Shown in pieces: positions 1 through 7,499 of a stretch of 20,410 bases of DNA. Numbering within the stretch: position 1 is the stretch's first letter; each line of letters starts with the position of its first letter. Position numbers and translations under genes: made by a program. Below the pieces are notes generated by a model. The model did no database searches. It had not been told where the DNA came from and saw only the letters and a program-made list of their open reading frames with translations. The DNA comes from Verrucomicrobiota bacterium (GTDB taxonomy: Bacteria; Verrucomicrobiota; Verrucomicrobiae; Chthoniobacterales; UBA10450): NCBI GenBank assembly GCA_005887855.1, contig VBQB01000106.1:1-20410 (forward strand), in the 5' to 3' direction.

Positions 1-1346
1 CTGCCCTTGAGCGAGAGCCCGGCTTCTTCCGCTTTCCAAATGGCGATGCGCGATGCATCCACGCGCGACATCTGCCCAGCGCCAATGCCGAGAGTGCGAT
101 CCGCAGCCGCGTAAACGATGGCGTTCGATTTCACGTGCTTAACGACGCGCCACCCGAATAGCAGGGCCTCCAGTTCAGTTTTGGTTGGTTGCCTTTTCGT
201 AACGATATTTTGCGGAACTTCAGGCGCGCTGTCCGCATCCTGAACCAGTACGCCGCCGCAGACCGAGCGAACATCGATTGTCGATCTTGCTTCAGTCGCC
301 GAAGTCATCAGTCGGATAAGCCGCAGATTTTTCTTCTTCTGTAAAACCGCGCGAGCTTGCGTTTTGAACTTGGGGGCGATGATCACTTCGCTGAAAATTT
401 CGCGGATCGCTTTTGCGAGCGGCTCGTCGACTGGTCGGTTGCAAACGATGACTCCGCCGAACGGCGCCTGTTTGTCTGTCGCAAAAGCTTTTTCCCATGC
501 CATGCAAAGATCGGCGTCGGAACCTACGCCGCATGGATTCGTATGCTTGAGGATCGCGACGGTTGGCTCCTCGAACTCGCCGATCAAATTCGTCGCGGCG
601 CTGATGTCGAGAATGTTATTAAAAGAAAGCTCCTTGCCGTGAAGTTTCTGAAAATGTTTGCCAAAATCGCCGTAGAGCGCTGCACTTTGATGCGGATTCT
701 CACCGTATCGAAGACGAGCGACCTGCGGCAGCGAAAGTGTAAATGACGCGTCGGTGGCTTGCTCCTTGTTCAGGAATCTACCTATCGCGCGATCGTAGGC
801 GGAAGTCTTAATGAACGCTTTGATGGCAAGGCGTTCGCGCAACCTCAGAGTCGTCTCGCCATCGTTGTCGCGCATGCTTTCGAGCACCGCGTCGTAATCC
901 GCTGGATCGACAACCACCGTTACCGATTCGTAATTTTTCGCAGCGCTGCGAATCATCGACGGCCCGCCAATGTCGATATTTTCGATCGCTTCCGCGAGCG
1001 TGACATCTGGTTTGGCAATCGTTGCCTCGAAGGGATAAAGATTGACTGCGACGAGATCGATCTGCTCGAATCCGCATTCGCGAGCTTCGGCCTCGTGTTT
1101 CGGGTTGCCGCGCTTGTAAAGAAGACCGCCGTGCACGCGCGGATGCAAAGTCTTGACCCGCCCCTCGAGGACTTCTGGAAACGCGGTAAAGCTTGAAATC
1201 TCGCGCACCGGAATTTTCTCCTTCCTGAGCAGGTCCGCCGTTCCGCCGGTCGAAATGATGTCAACGCCCTGGCGCTCAAGCGCGCGCGCAAACGATGCGA
1301 CGCCAGTTTTATCAGAGACTGAGATGAGAGCGCGGGTGATTTTCAT
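1..1346 (-). CDS. purH: PurH, bifunctional AICAR transformylase / IMP cyclohydrolase (3' end beyond window)
   Basis: Catalyses the last two steps of de novo IMP synthesis in the cytoplasm: formyl transfer from 10-formyl-THF to AICAR, then ring closure. I translated the minus strand from the ATG at 1346-1344; the frame stays open to position 1, giving about 448 residues of a family usually near 510-530, so the C-terminal end is missing. The N-terminal cyclohydrolase domain (about 1-190) shows SVSDKTG at 10-16, STGGT at 32-36, [14 protein letters not shown] at 61-74 and NLYPFE at 102-107. The transformylase domain shows [10 protein letters not shown] at 213-222 and [11 protein letters not shown] at 265-275, with the catalytic Lys267-His268 pair, then [15 protein letters not shown] near the visible end. 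No Shine-Dalgarno is obvious before the ATG. It lies downstream of the AraC-like gene across a 66-bp gap filled with nested inverted repeats. Confidence 0.96.
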   Translation of the reverse strand, partial: MKITRALISVSDKTGVASFARALERQGVDIISTGGTADLLRKEKIPVREISSFTAFPEVLEGRVKTLHPRVHGGLLYKRGNPKHEAEARECGFEQIDLVAVNLYPFEATIAKPDVTLAEAIENIDIGGPSMIRSAAKNYESVTVVVDPADYDAVLESMRDNDGETTLRLRERLAIKAFIKTSAYDRAIGRFLNKEQATDASFTLSLPQVARLRYGENPHQSAALYGDFGKHFQKLHGKELSFNNILDISAATNLIGEFEEPTVAILKHTNPCGVGSDADLCMAWEKAFATDKQAPFGGVIVCNRPVDEPLAKAIREIFSEVIIAPKFKTQARAVLQKKKNLRLIRLMTSATEARSTIDVRSVCGGVLVQDADSAPEVPQNIVTKRQPTKTELEALLFGWRVVKHVKSNAIVYAAADRTLGIGAGQMSRVDASRIAIWKAEEAGLSLKG

Positions 1347-1351
1347 CTGAT

Positions 1352-1420
1352 CGTTAAAGCGCTGAAGCATTAAACCGTTGAAGCGTGAGAATCCACGGCC
1401 CGCTTTAACGCTTCAACGGT
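1352..1420. repeat. Nested inverted repeats between the AraC-like gene and purH
   Basis: Two inverted repeats interlock. CGTTAAAGCG (1352-1361) is complementary to 1401-1410, and ACCGTTGAAGCGT (1374-1386) is complementary to 1408-1420. The right arms overlap by three bases, so the two hairpins compete. The outer end runs into the stop codon of the AraC-like gene (1413-1415). There is no T-run, so a classical terminator is not supported; it may be an interspersed repeat or an alternative-fold leader for purH. Confidence 0.7.
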
Positions 1421-2018
1421 CCAGAATCACGTTCTTCGCCGCGGGATAAAGCACGGGGCAGCAGCCGATCGTTTCACAAAACGCCTTGCTGAAATGACTG
1501 ATGCTTGAATATCCCACTTCTGTCGCAGCCTCAGTGACGTTGTAGCGGCCGGTGCGCAACAGCTCGGCCGCGCGTTCCATCCTCAGATTGCGCAGATATT
1601 GCGGAATAGTCAGACCGACCTCACGCGAAAAGATCCGGCTCAGATAAAATGGACTGCAGCCGACTTCCTGTCCGAGCGTCTCCAGCGCAGGCGGATTGGC
1701 CAAATCGCGCGCCAGTAGTTCCTTCGTACGCTCGACACGCTCGCGCGCGACGCGCTTTTGCCGCATACAGAAAAATTCAGGATCCTTGGGCGCAAAAAGA
1801 AAATGCGCCATAAGCTCGAGCGCTTTGCTTTGGTACCAAAGAACCTGGGCCGCTTTGGCAACCGGCGGCTCAGCCAAGCTGGCCACTACGCTGCGTTGTT
1901 GGGCCGTCATCGGACGCGCGGGCGCGACCACGCTCGCATCCTTCCCCCCGAACACGACCCGCCGAATTTCCGGCTCGAGGTCCCGGCAGATAATCGCTTC
2001 GGGACCGGCCCTCCGCAC
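1413..2018 (-). CDS. AraC-family transcriptional regulator, C-terminal part (gene probably frameshifted)
   Basis: A 201-residue open frame from a GTG at 2018. The last about 100 residues are a typical AraC/XylS DNA-binding domain: two helix-turn-helix units with SPFYLSRIFSREVGLTIPQY in the first half and YNVTEAATEVGYSSISHFSKAF (split here only in description) as the second recognition region. Before it, LWYQSKALELMAHFLF is the linker helix seen in a cupin-type AraC subfamily. This frame meets a TGA at 2043-2045 and so lacks an N-terminal sensor; matching N-terminal sequence sits in another frame just upstream (next entry). The product may be a broken regulator, or a short one started at the GTG. 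The DUF5996 gene lies upstream on the same strand, so control of that gene or of purH is possible but not shown. Confidence 0.8.
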   Translation of the reverse strand: MRRAGPEAIICRDLEPEIRRVVFGGKDASVVAPARPMTAQQRSVVASLAEPPVAKAAQVLWYQSKALELMAHFLFAPKDPEFFCMRQKRVARERVERTKELLARDLANPPALETLGQEVGCSPFYLSRIFSREVGLTIPQYLRNLRMERAAELLRTGRYNVTEAATEVGYSSISHFSKAFCETIGCCPVLYPAAKNVILDR

Positions 2019-2226
2019 CCACCGCTCCGCGGCCGTCGAGATTCAAACAGAACTCCAGGCTGCGCGGGTGCAAACTGCGTCCCCAGTCGAGCGCACGCTG
2101 CGTGCGAAAATCATGCCGCTCGATACTTAGCCCAAGCCGATTGCAATCTCCGTAAAGTTGACGCCATCCGGGAGCGACTGAGCTCCAGGCGCCATGCTCG
2201 GCGTGCGTTGCTCCATTTGAAATCAT
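2019..2226 (-). pseudogene. N-terminal fragment of the same AraC-type regulator, in another frame
   Basis: From the ATG at 2226, 9 bp after the DUF5996 stop, the minus strand encodes WRQLYGDCNRLGLSIERHDF, then LDWGRSLHPRSLEFCLNLDG. This looks like the start of the cupin-like sensor domain of the AraC subfamily whose C-terminal half lies at 1413-2018. After LNLDGRGAVG the frame turns into unlikely sequence, while the DNA-binding half continues in a different frame. From memory of the family, about 50-60 cupin residues also seem absent between the halves, so a deletion with a net frame change is more likely than a single-base sequencing error. Confidence 0.6.
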
Positions 2227-2235
2227 CGCGTGTAA

Positions 2236-3195
2236 TTACAAGTGCGGCTGCGCCGAATGCAAGGAGGGTTTGACTTCTACCAGCGCGGCGCGATCCCATT
2301 TCCCGAGCTTTGAGGCGGCGTCGTAGGTACTCTGCGCAAAACTGAGAAGCATGTCATCGGGAGATTCGGCAGTGCGCACGGCGTCATAAGGTAGGATGAA
2401 TTCGCGCATTTTTGCATGGTATGAGGCTGCCTCCGGCTGAATTCTTGCCTCCGCGAATCCTGGGGGTTCCGGATACGCATAGGAATAAAATATCGGCACG
2501 GGTGCCGCGGCGTTACCGGGCCAAAAGCCAAGGCTGCTCACTTCCTGCGAGTAGGCCTCACGCGTAATCGCATCGGGAAGATGCGGAACACCACCGGGGT
2601 GCGGCGGCGCCGGCCGGCCCGAGAAACGCGTCACGGCGAGATCAAAGCTGCCCCAGAAAAAGTGCACCGGGCTGCATTTCCCGCAGAAGCGCGAGCGAAA
2701 CATTTTAAAAACACGATCACTTTGCAGGAGAACGCGCCAGAACCGTTTTGCATATTCGCGGTCGTAGGAGCGGTGCCCTTGGTCGCGATCAAACGCGATC
2801 GGATTCTCAATCTCGTTAGGCATCATGTTGATGCTCACGGGTAACTTGAGATCGCTCAGTGTCCTCATGACCGCGCAATAAAAGTCCGCGACCGAACGCG
2901 GCTTCAGTTCGATTGCTCGCCGTGCGCCGTCGCTTTTCTCGATGCGCAATTGGCGATCAATAAAATCGAACGCGATCTCGAACGTGCAAAGGCCATACGG
3001 AATCGGCGAAGTCGTTAGGCCACGTGGAGTCACATAAAGAGTGACGTGCCACGAGTGATTGATCCATGGGCTGAGCGTCAAGCGAATCTTGCCGACGATC
3101 TGCATCCACATGTGCAGTGTCGCAGCAGTATCTTTCCATTCTGAAAATGGAAGCGCCGGCCAAAACTCATCGCGTTTGTCGTCGGCAATTTTCAT
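2236..3195 (-). CDS. DUF5996 family protein
   Basis: 319 residues from an ATG at 3195. The N-terminus WPALPFSEWKDTAATLHMWM (12-31), then QIVGKIRLTLSPWINHSW, and YVTPRGLTTSPIPYG (54-68) are characteristic of DUF5996, a family of soluble proteins of unknown function near 300 residues, so this copy looks full length. No signal peptide or membrane segment is seen, so it is probably cytoplasmic. It contains many Trp, Phe and Tyr residues and an SYAYPEPPGF segment near 238-247. The stop is only 9 bp before the AraC-type N-terminal fragment on the same strand, which suggests one transcript. No biochemical role can be given. Confidence 0.88.
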   Translation of the reverse strand: MKIADDKRDEFWPALPFSEWKDTAATLHMWMQIVGKIRLTLSPWINHSWHVTLYVTPRGLTTSPIPYGLCTFEIAFDFIDRQLRIEKSDGARRAIELKPRSVADFYCAVMRTLSDLKLPVSINMMPNEIENPIAFDRDQGHRSYDREYAKRFWRVLLQSDRVFKMFRSRFCGKCSPVHFFWGSFDLAVTRFSGRPAPPHPGGVPHLPDAITREAYSQEVSSLGFWPGNAAAPVPIFYSYAYPEPPGFAEARIQPEAASYHAKMREFILPYDAVRTAESPDDMLLSFAQSTYDAASKLGKWDRAALVEVKPSLHSAQPHL

Positions 3196-3364
3196 TCGTA
3201 GTGGCGCTCCAGGAGGCGGCTTGCGCCGCGGAAGTCATTTCATAGATACGGACATTGCGCTCAAATTTCAATGCGAATGCGGCGCGCGAAATATAAAGGC
3301 GCTTCGCGTAAGCACCAAGCATGCGGCTCGTGATCGTTAGCACGCGAGACGCGTGCGCTCCTTG
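3196..3364. other. Intergenic region with a REP-like hairpin
   Basis: No gene is seen. A perfect hairpin GCACGCG-AGA-CGCGTGC lies at 3340-3356. The 20 bases at 3340-3359, read as reverse complement AGCGCACGCGTCTCGCGTGC, match 4622-4641 with one mismatch, so this is a third copy of the repeat that bounds the element at 4619-4774. It sits just past the stop of the hypothetical gene at 3365. Confidence 0.65.
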
Positions 3365-4027
3365 CTACTCCCGGTTAATGAAATCAGAAAAAGAGCGGCG
3401 CACTTTCTCGAACATGCCCCGTGCTTCTTCCTGCGTGCGGTGGAAGGCGTGTTTGACTCGCGCTTTGGTGGTGCTGAGAATCCCGCCTTCACTCTCTTTG
3501 TCGCTGTCGGTTTCCACGTCTTTCATGCTCGCACCGGCAAACATTCCTTCGGTTCGTGTTACCGTGCCGCGGTTCGCGCCGACGTAGATCGTGCCGACTG
3601 GTCGCGACGATTTATTTAAGAGCGTGACAATCCAGATGGGCTCGCCCCTTTCATCCGTGCGCAGAGTATAGCTGACCGTCACAAAGGCCGTATGCGACTT
3701 TTCCGCGGTATGACTGGCTACCGCGAACGCGCCACTCGAATCGAGATTCAAGCGCGCTGTGTCTATGGTTGCTCCTGCGGTCGAGCCAGCAACAGTGCGG
3801 ACTGGCGTCCGTTCAGAGACGACGCGACCATTGGCGACCTCAACTTCGCGGACGCCCCCGCGGGCACGTGGATCGTCCAGCATGATTTTCCACGTCTCTG
3901 GCTGCGGGTCTCCTTCCACACCGGCTATCGAGATAACATGATCGACGAAATCGCGGTTCAATTGTGTGCCCAGCGGTTTTGCGAGATGTCCATTGCGTTT
4001 TGAGCGACCGAAGGCGATTGAGGTCAA
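3365..4027 (-). CDS. Hypothetical protein with a PepSY-like region
   Basis: 220 residues from a TTG at 4027; no ATG or GTG is available before the upstream in-frame stop (4070-4072), and GGAAG lies a few bases before the TTG. Not recognised as a named family. Residues about 30-75 (FVDHVISIAGVEGDPQPETW, followed by KIMLDDPRARGG and VREVEVANGRVVSE) look like one PepSY-type beta/alpha unit, where a Trp-containing strand is followed by a conserved turn; this is a resemblance only. The C-terminus is strongly charged (KDVETDSDKESE, then KARVKHAF and EEARGMFEKVRRSFSDFI) and likely helical. No convincing signal peptide is seen, though the start is uncertain and a lost N-terminus is possible. It is divergent from the ATP-binding protein gene at 4192. 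Confidence 0.6.
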   Translation of the reverse strand: MTSIAFGRSKRNGHLAKPLGTQLNRDFVDHVISIAGVEGDPQPETWKIMLDDPRARGGVREVEVANGRVVSERTPVRTVAGSTAGATIDTARLNLDSSGAFAVASHTAEKSHTAFVTVSYTLRTDERGEPIWIVTLLNKSSRPVGTIYVGANRGTVTRTEGMFAGASMKDVETDSDKESEGGILSTTKARVKHAFHRTQEEARGMFEKVRRSFSDFINRE

Positions 4028-4191
4028 TCGGCTTCCTGCTTTCCCTAGTCTTACTCCTTTCTCTTGCTCTTACGCGAAATCACCCAAACGCTGCTACACC
4101 GCCATAGATATGTAGGAGCGGTAGACCCCCGCGTTTTCAGCTTCCAGACTTGAACGACTGCCGCGGCTCTGTTCAGCTTGCTGGTGCGTTG
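4028..4191. other. Divergent intergenic region
   Basis: About 160 bp between the hypothetical gene (minus) and the RsbW-like gene (plus). It should hold both promoters, but I could not identify confident -35/-10 pairs. A GTAGGAGCGG motif followed by CCCCCGC lies at 4112-4132, of a kind common in repeat-rich intergenic DNA. Confidence 0.3.
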
Positions 4192-4623
4192 ATGAGAAAA
4201 AAGAAGATCGAATTCAGCAGCCATACCGGCAACCTCGCCTTGATGCGAAGCTGCGTCCGCGATTTTCTAAACGGCTATCCGTTCTCGGAGAAAGAACGGT
4301 TGCTGATGGTGCTTGGTGTCGACGAGGCGTGCACGAACATCATTCGATACGCCTATCGGTTGCGCGACGATCAACTGATCGCATTGTCGATGGAAGGATT
4401 GCGCAAATGCGTCCGCATGCGTTTACGCGATTATGGTGAGCAAGTTGCGCCGCACGAAATGAAGGGTCGCTCCCACGATATGATCAAGCCGGGCGGGCTC
4501 GGTTTATACCTCATTCGTCACGCTTTTGATGAAGTCGATTACCTGCTCAAACGCCGCGGCACCGAGCTGGTGCTGACAAAGAATTTGGACGGAGATGCGT
4601 GCAATCGCACGCCTTCTGGGTAG
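4192..4623 (+). CDS. RsbW-like ATP-binding protein (anti-sigma factor / serine kinase type, HATPase_c_2)
   Basis: 143 residues from the ATG at 4192; an in-frame TTG at 4150 would add 14 poorly supported residues. The GHKL ATPase signature is complete: N-box [12 protein letters not shown] (44-55, Glu45 and Asn49), the G1-like box RDYGEQV (79-85) and the G2 lid [11 protein letters not shown] (101-111). The length and the single-domain form fit RsbW/SpoIIAB and related switch kinases, which phosphorylate an anti-anti-sigma (STAS) protein or bind a sigma factor. No STAS protein, PP2C phosphatase or sigma factor is in the window, so the partner is unknown. The TAG stop lies inside the left arm of a REPIN-like repeat, and ruvB follows on the same strand. 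Confidence 0.85.
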   Translation: MRKKKIEFSSHTGNLALMRSCVRDFLNGYPFSEKERLLMVLGVDEACTNIIRYAYRLRDDQLIALSMEGLRKCVRMRLRDYGEQVAPHEMKGRSHDMIKPGGLGLYLIRHAFDEVDYLLKRRGTELVLTKNLDGDACNRTPSG

Positions 4624-4774
4624 CGCACGCGTCTCACGTGCCGGTTTCGGTGTCTCGCCGAAACAATCTTTTCTATAAACAGGAACGGCTGGAGGAAGTC
4701 ACGCGTTCGGACAAGTTCGCACCCGCGAGGACGTGTTTGCTCCCGCAGGTGCGGGACGAGACGCGTGCGCTACC
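4619..4774. repeat. REPIN-like element with 17-bp terminal inverted repeats
   Basis: GGTAGCGCACGCGTCTC at 4619-4635 is exactly inverted at 4758-4774. Between the arms are two further hairpins: GTTTCGG/CCGAAAC (4644-4650 with 4658-4664) and TCCCGCA/TGCGGGA around GG (4741-4756). The element of about 156 bp spans the stop of the ATP-binding protein gene and ends 64 bp before the ruvB start. It has no coding capacity that I trust. A single-arm copy at 3340-3359 shows it is interspersed. Inverted REP doublets like this are usually mobilised in trans by RAYT (TnpA-REP) transposases; none is in this window. Confidence 0.7.
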
Positions 4775-4838
4775 AGGCATGCGCAATTCGCGCCGTGCAG
4801 AAGATCGCTTCCGATGGTATGAAAACGCACAATCCCTC

Positions 4839-5840
4839 ATGAAACCGCCGGAACCAGACGCCGCGTTCGAAATCTCGCTGCGACCGCCCATGTTCAGCGA
4901 GTTCACCGGCCAGGTGAAAGTGCGTGCACGGCTGGAACTGATGGTGGAGGCGGCGAAAAAACGCGGGGACGTTCTCGAGCACATTCTGCTAAGCGGTCCA
5001 TCTGGTCTGGGCAAGACCACGCTCGCCTACATTATTGCCAATGCGATGAGCGTGAATATCAAAAACACCAGCGGACCCGTGATTGAAAAAGCCGGCGAAC
5101 TCGCCGGGCTTCTGACCAGTCTGGAAAAAGGTGATGTCCTTTTCATCGACGAAATCCATCGGCTGCAGCCAACCATTGAAGAATATCTTTATCCGGCGAT
5201 GGAGGATTACCGGCTCGACATCATCATCGACCAGGGACCGCAAGCACGCAGTCTCCGCCTGAACTTGCCAAAGTTCACGTTGATCGGCGCGACAACACGC
5301 GCCGGGATGGTGAGCGCGCCACTCCGCTCGCGTTTCGGGATGACGGCGCGGCTTGATTATTACAATGCCGAGGAAATGCAGAAGATCATTCTGCGCAGCG
5401 CCCGTTTGCTCGGTGTCGAAATTGATCACCCGGGCGCAGCCGAGATCGCCACGCGCACGCGCGGCACACCGCGCACGGCCAACAATCTCCTGCGTTGGGT
5501 GCGCGATTATGTGCAGGTGAAAGCAGAAGGAAAAATCACCGCCGAGCTGGCCGACCGCGCGCTCACCATGCTCGAGATCGACCGTGACGGCTTCGACCAA
5601 TGGGATAAACGCATCATCGAAACTTTGATCCACAAGTTCAATGGCGGCCCCGTCGGTTTGAACTCGCTCGCCGTCGCAGTCGGCGAAGAAGCCGGCACCC
5701 TCGAAGAAGTGAACGAACCGTACTTGATCATGGAAGGCTACATCAAACGCACAACGCAAGGCCGCGTTGCGACACCGAACGCATATCGCAAGCTTGGACT
5801 CAAGCCGCCAGCCGGCGCGCAGAGCGACTTGTTTGGTTGA
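4839..5840 (+). CDS. ruvB: RuvB, Holliday junction branch migration ATPase
   Basis: Motor subunit of RuvABC: a hexameric AAA+ ring that drives branch migration of Holliday junctions with RuvA. I chose the ATG at 4839, giving 333 residues, the normal family length, with the usual lead-in [16 protein letters not shown] at 10-25; the frame is open back to 4599, but that stretch overlaps the previous gene and the repeat. Walker A is GPSGLGKTT (53-61), with Ser where most homologues have Pro. Walker B is LFIDEIHR (101-108), sensor 1 is in IGATTRAG (149-156) and the arginine-finger region is PLRSRFG (161-167). The C-terminal winged helix shows [18 protein letters not shown] then YIKRTTQGR. ruvA and ruvC are not adjacent. 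xseA starts 14 bp downstream, so the two are likely cotranscribed. Confidence 0.97.
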   Translation: MKPPEPDAAFEISLRPPMFSEFTGQVKVRARLELMVEAAKKRGDVLEHILLSGPSGLGKTTLAYIIANAMSVNIKNTSGPVIEKAGELAGLLTSLEKGDVLFIDEIHRLQPTIEEYLYPAMEDYRLDIIIDQGPQARSLRLNLPKFTLIGATTRAGMVSAPLRSRFGMTARLDYYNAEEMQKIILRSARLLGVEIDHPGAAEIATRTRGTPRTANNLLRWVRDYVQVKAEGKITAELADRALTMLEIDRDGFDQWDKRIIETLIHKFNGGPVGLNSLAVAVGEEAGTLEEVNEPYLIMEGYIKRTTQGRVATPNAYRKLGLKPPAGAQSDLFG

Positions 5841-5854
5841 GAATTGTCGTACTC

Positions 5855-7213
5855 ATGGAATTGACGAGCGATTTCTTCCAGAAGACCTCAAAGATTTTCA
5901 CCGTCGGGGAACTTACTCGGGCGATTCGCGGCGCGCTCGAGACGAAATTTGGCGCGGTCTGGGTGCAGGGCGAAATCTCGAACTACAAGCTGCATCCGTC
6001 CGGGCATCAGTATTTCACGCTCAAAGATGCCCGCGCGCAGATCGCTTGCGTAATTTTCCGTAATACGATGCCGCCGCTGCGAATTCCGCTAGGCGACGGC
6101 GCACAGGTGCAGGTTTACGGACAGGTCTCAGTCTTTGAGGCGCGCGGGCAATACCAGCTCAGTGTGCAAATTCTGCAGACGCGCGGCCTCGGCCTGCTCC
6201 AGGCGAAGTTTGAAGCGCTTAAGCGCAAACTCGAAGCCGAAGGATTATTCGACCCGGCGCGGAAACGCGCTCTGCCAAACTTTCCAAGAAGAATTGGGAT
6301 CGTCACGTCGCCAAGCGGAGCAGCTGTTCGGGATATTCTAAACGTTTTGAAACGACGCGCGCCATGGCTGCAAATCTTGATCAATCCAGTCCGCGTGCAG
6401 GGAACCGGCGCTGCGACGGAAATCGCGGTCGCGATTCGTGAACTGGCGATGCCGAACCAGAATTTCCAGCCTGTCGATCTTATCCTAGTCGCGCGCGGCG
6501 GCGGCAGCATCGAAGACCTGTGGGAATTCAACGAAGAGATCGTCGCGCGGACGATTGTCGATGTCGGCGTTCCGATTGTCTCGGCGATCGGTCATGAGGT
6601 CGATTTTACGATCTGCGATTTCGTGGCCGATCTCCGCGCGCCGACGCCGAGCGCCGCTGCGGAATTGATCGTGCCGGACATTTTCGATCTTCGCCGCCGA
6701 ATCGGAGAGCTGGCCGCATCTCTACAAAAATGTCTGCGCAATTTTCTCGAGCATCAAAAAACGCGGTTGCGCTTCCTGTCCGAACGCACGCTCGCCCGGG
6801 AGTTGCTCAAACGGATGCGCGACGCACAGCAGCAACTTGATCTGGCGCGCGAAACGTTGCATCGGCATATCGCGCATAAGATCAACAATTACCGGCGCAG
6901 CCTTGTGCACATGGCAGCTGCATTGCAATCGCGAAGTCCTGTTCGTGAAATCATCGCACGCCGAAATCGATTTGTGGATCTGCATCGGCGCTTTCTCGGC
7001 TTGCCTCCGAACATGATTGAGCGCGCCCGGCAACGCTTCCGCCGCGCAGAAGGAATTTTGCGCGTGCTCGGCCCCGAGGCCACGCTGCGTCGCGGTTACA
7101 GCATCACGAGGGATACGAAAGGCAATGTGATCCGAACGGTGCGCGATGTGCGATCGCGTATGAAAATCCGCACCCGCCTTAGTGATGGCGAGTTTGGTTC
7201 GGAGGTCTCGTAG
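5855..7213 (+). CDS. xseA: XseA, exodeoxyribonuclease VII large subunit
   Basis: Catalytic subunit of Exo VII, which degrades single-stranded DNA to oligonucleotides in repair. The ATG at 5855 gives 452 residues, usual for the family; a TTG at 5837 overlapping the ruvB stop would add six. The N-terminal OB fold (about 14-110) begins FTVGELTRAIRGALE and includes VWVQGEISNYK and HQYFTLKD. The catalytic region contains GIVTSPSGAAVRDIL (148-162), LVARGGGSIEDLWEFNEE (211-228) and SAIGHEVDFTICDFVADLR (243-261), then TPTPSAAAE-like APTPSAAAE. A helical, Arg-rich coiled-coil region (about 275-390) and a C-terminal RGYSITRD motif follow. The small subunit gene xseB, often next to xseA, is not found downstream. 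Confidence 0.96.
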   Translation: MELTSDFFQKTSKIFTVGELTRAIRGALETKFGAVWVQGEISNYKLHPSGHQYFTLKDARAQIACVIFRNTMPPLRIPLGDGAQVQVYGQVSVFEARGQYQLSVQILQTRGLGLLQAKFEALKRKLEAEGLFDPARKRALPNFPRRIGIVTSPSGAAVRDILNVLKRRAPWLQILINPVRVQGTGAATEIAVAIRELAMPNQNFQPVDLILVARGGGSIEDLWEFNEEIVARTIVDVGVPIVSAIGHEVDFTICDFVADLRAPTPSAAAELIVPDIFDLRRRIGELAASLQKCLRNFLEHQKTRLRFLSERTLARELLKRMRDAQQQLDLARETLHRHIAHKINNYRRSLVHMAAALQSRSPVREIIARRNRFVDLHRRFLGLPPNMIERARQRFRRAEGILRVLGPEATLRRGYSITRDTKGNVIRTVRDVRSRMKIRTRLSDGEFGSEVS

Positions 7214-7400
7214 GTAGGGCGCGACCGTCCGTCACCGAACGGATTCGCCGCGGCGAACTGAGCGCACCGACGAATTGCGAGCACGAGCGAGAACACCAAA
7301 CACCGAACGACGCCAAACTCGATTCAGGCGATTTCGCACCGTTTTCCGTGAGCCCTTTTTCGGGCTTGACGGCAGATATGCCCCAATTAAACTCCGCGTC
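7214..7400. repeat. Gene-free stretch after xseA with palindromes
   Basis: No gene is seen. It holds an imperfect hairpin CCGTCCG/CGAACGG (7225-7242, one mismatch), a perfect 14-bp palindrome TTCGCCGCGGCGAA (7244-7257), and a hairpin at 7346-7372 made of CCGT/ACGG outside and AGCCC/GGGCT inside. The last one lacks a downstream T-run, so it is not a classical terminator. The rest (7258-7345) shows no structure I can name. Confidence 0.5.
7366..7393 (+). promoter_or_regulatory. Possible sigma70-type promoter
   Basis: TTGACG (7366-7371) and TAAACT (7388-7393) are separated by 16 bp, giving 5/6 and 4/6 matches to the consensus boxes. Start would fall near 7400, before the structured segment that ends in the terminator at 7459-7499. 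The -35 box overlaps the right arm of the hairpin at 7346-7372. Unverified pattern match. Confidence 0.3.
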
Positions 7401-7499
7401 GAGTTGCCTCGAGTGAGGACTAACTCAATTGGATTCATATTTAGATTCTTCTTTCTCGAAGCGCGGGCGGGTCTAACAACTCGCCCGCGCTTTGTTTTT
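7400..7499 (+). ncRNA. Candidate small RNA of about 100 nt
   Basis: Downstream of a plausible promoter, the RNA would fold into a 5' stem (GAGTT at 7411-7415 with AACTC at 7432-7436, enclosing CCTC/GAGG), followed by a U/C-rich single-stranded stretch (7438-7458) and an intrinsic terminator. That is the usual shape of a trans-acting bacterial sRNA. It matches no family I recognise. An alternative is a 15-codon reading frame from a TTG at 7429 (MDSYLDSSFSKRGRV if initiated), preceded by GTGAGG. It could also be simply the 3' UTR of xseA. Confidence 0.35.
7459..7499 (+). terminator. Rho-independent terminator
   Basis: A perfect 11-bp stem AAGCGCGGGCG (7459-7469) pairs with 7482-7492 across a 12-nt loop, followed by TTTGTTTTT. 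It works for plus-strand transcripts only, since the other side lacks a T-run in the opposite sense. It ends the ruvB-xseA transcript and/or the candidate sRNA. Confidence 0.85.

Noticed and set aside
4599..4838. N-terminal extension of ruvB
   Set aside because: It overlaps the previous gene and the REPIN-like element, has no homology to RuvB, and would exceed the family length by 80 residues.
4989..5759. Long antisense open frame across ruvB
   Set aside because: A shadow of the GC-rich codon use of ruvB; the sense strand is certain.
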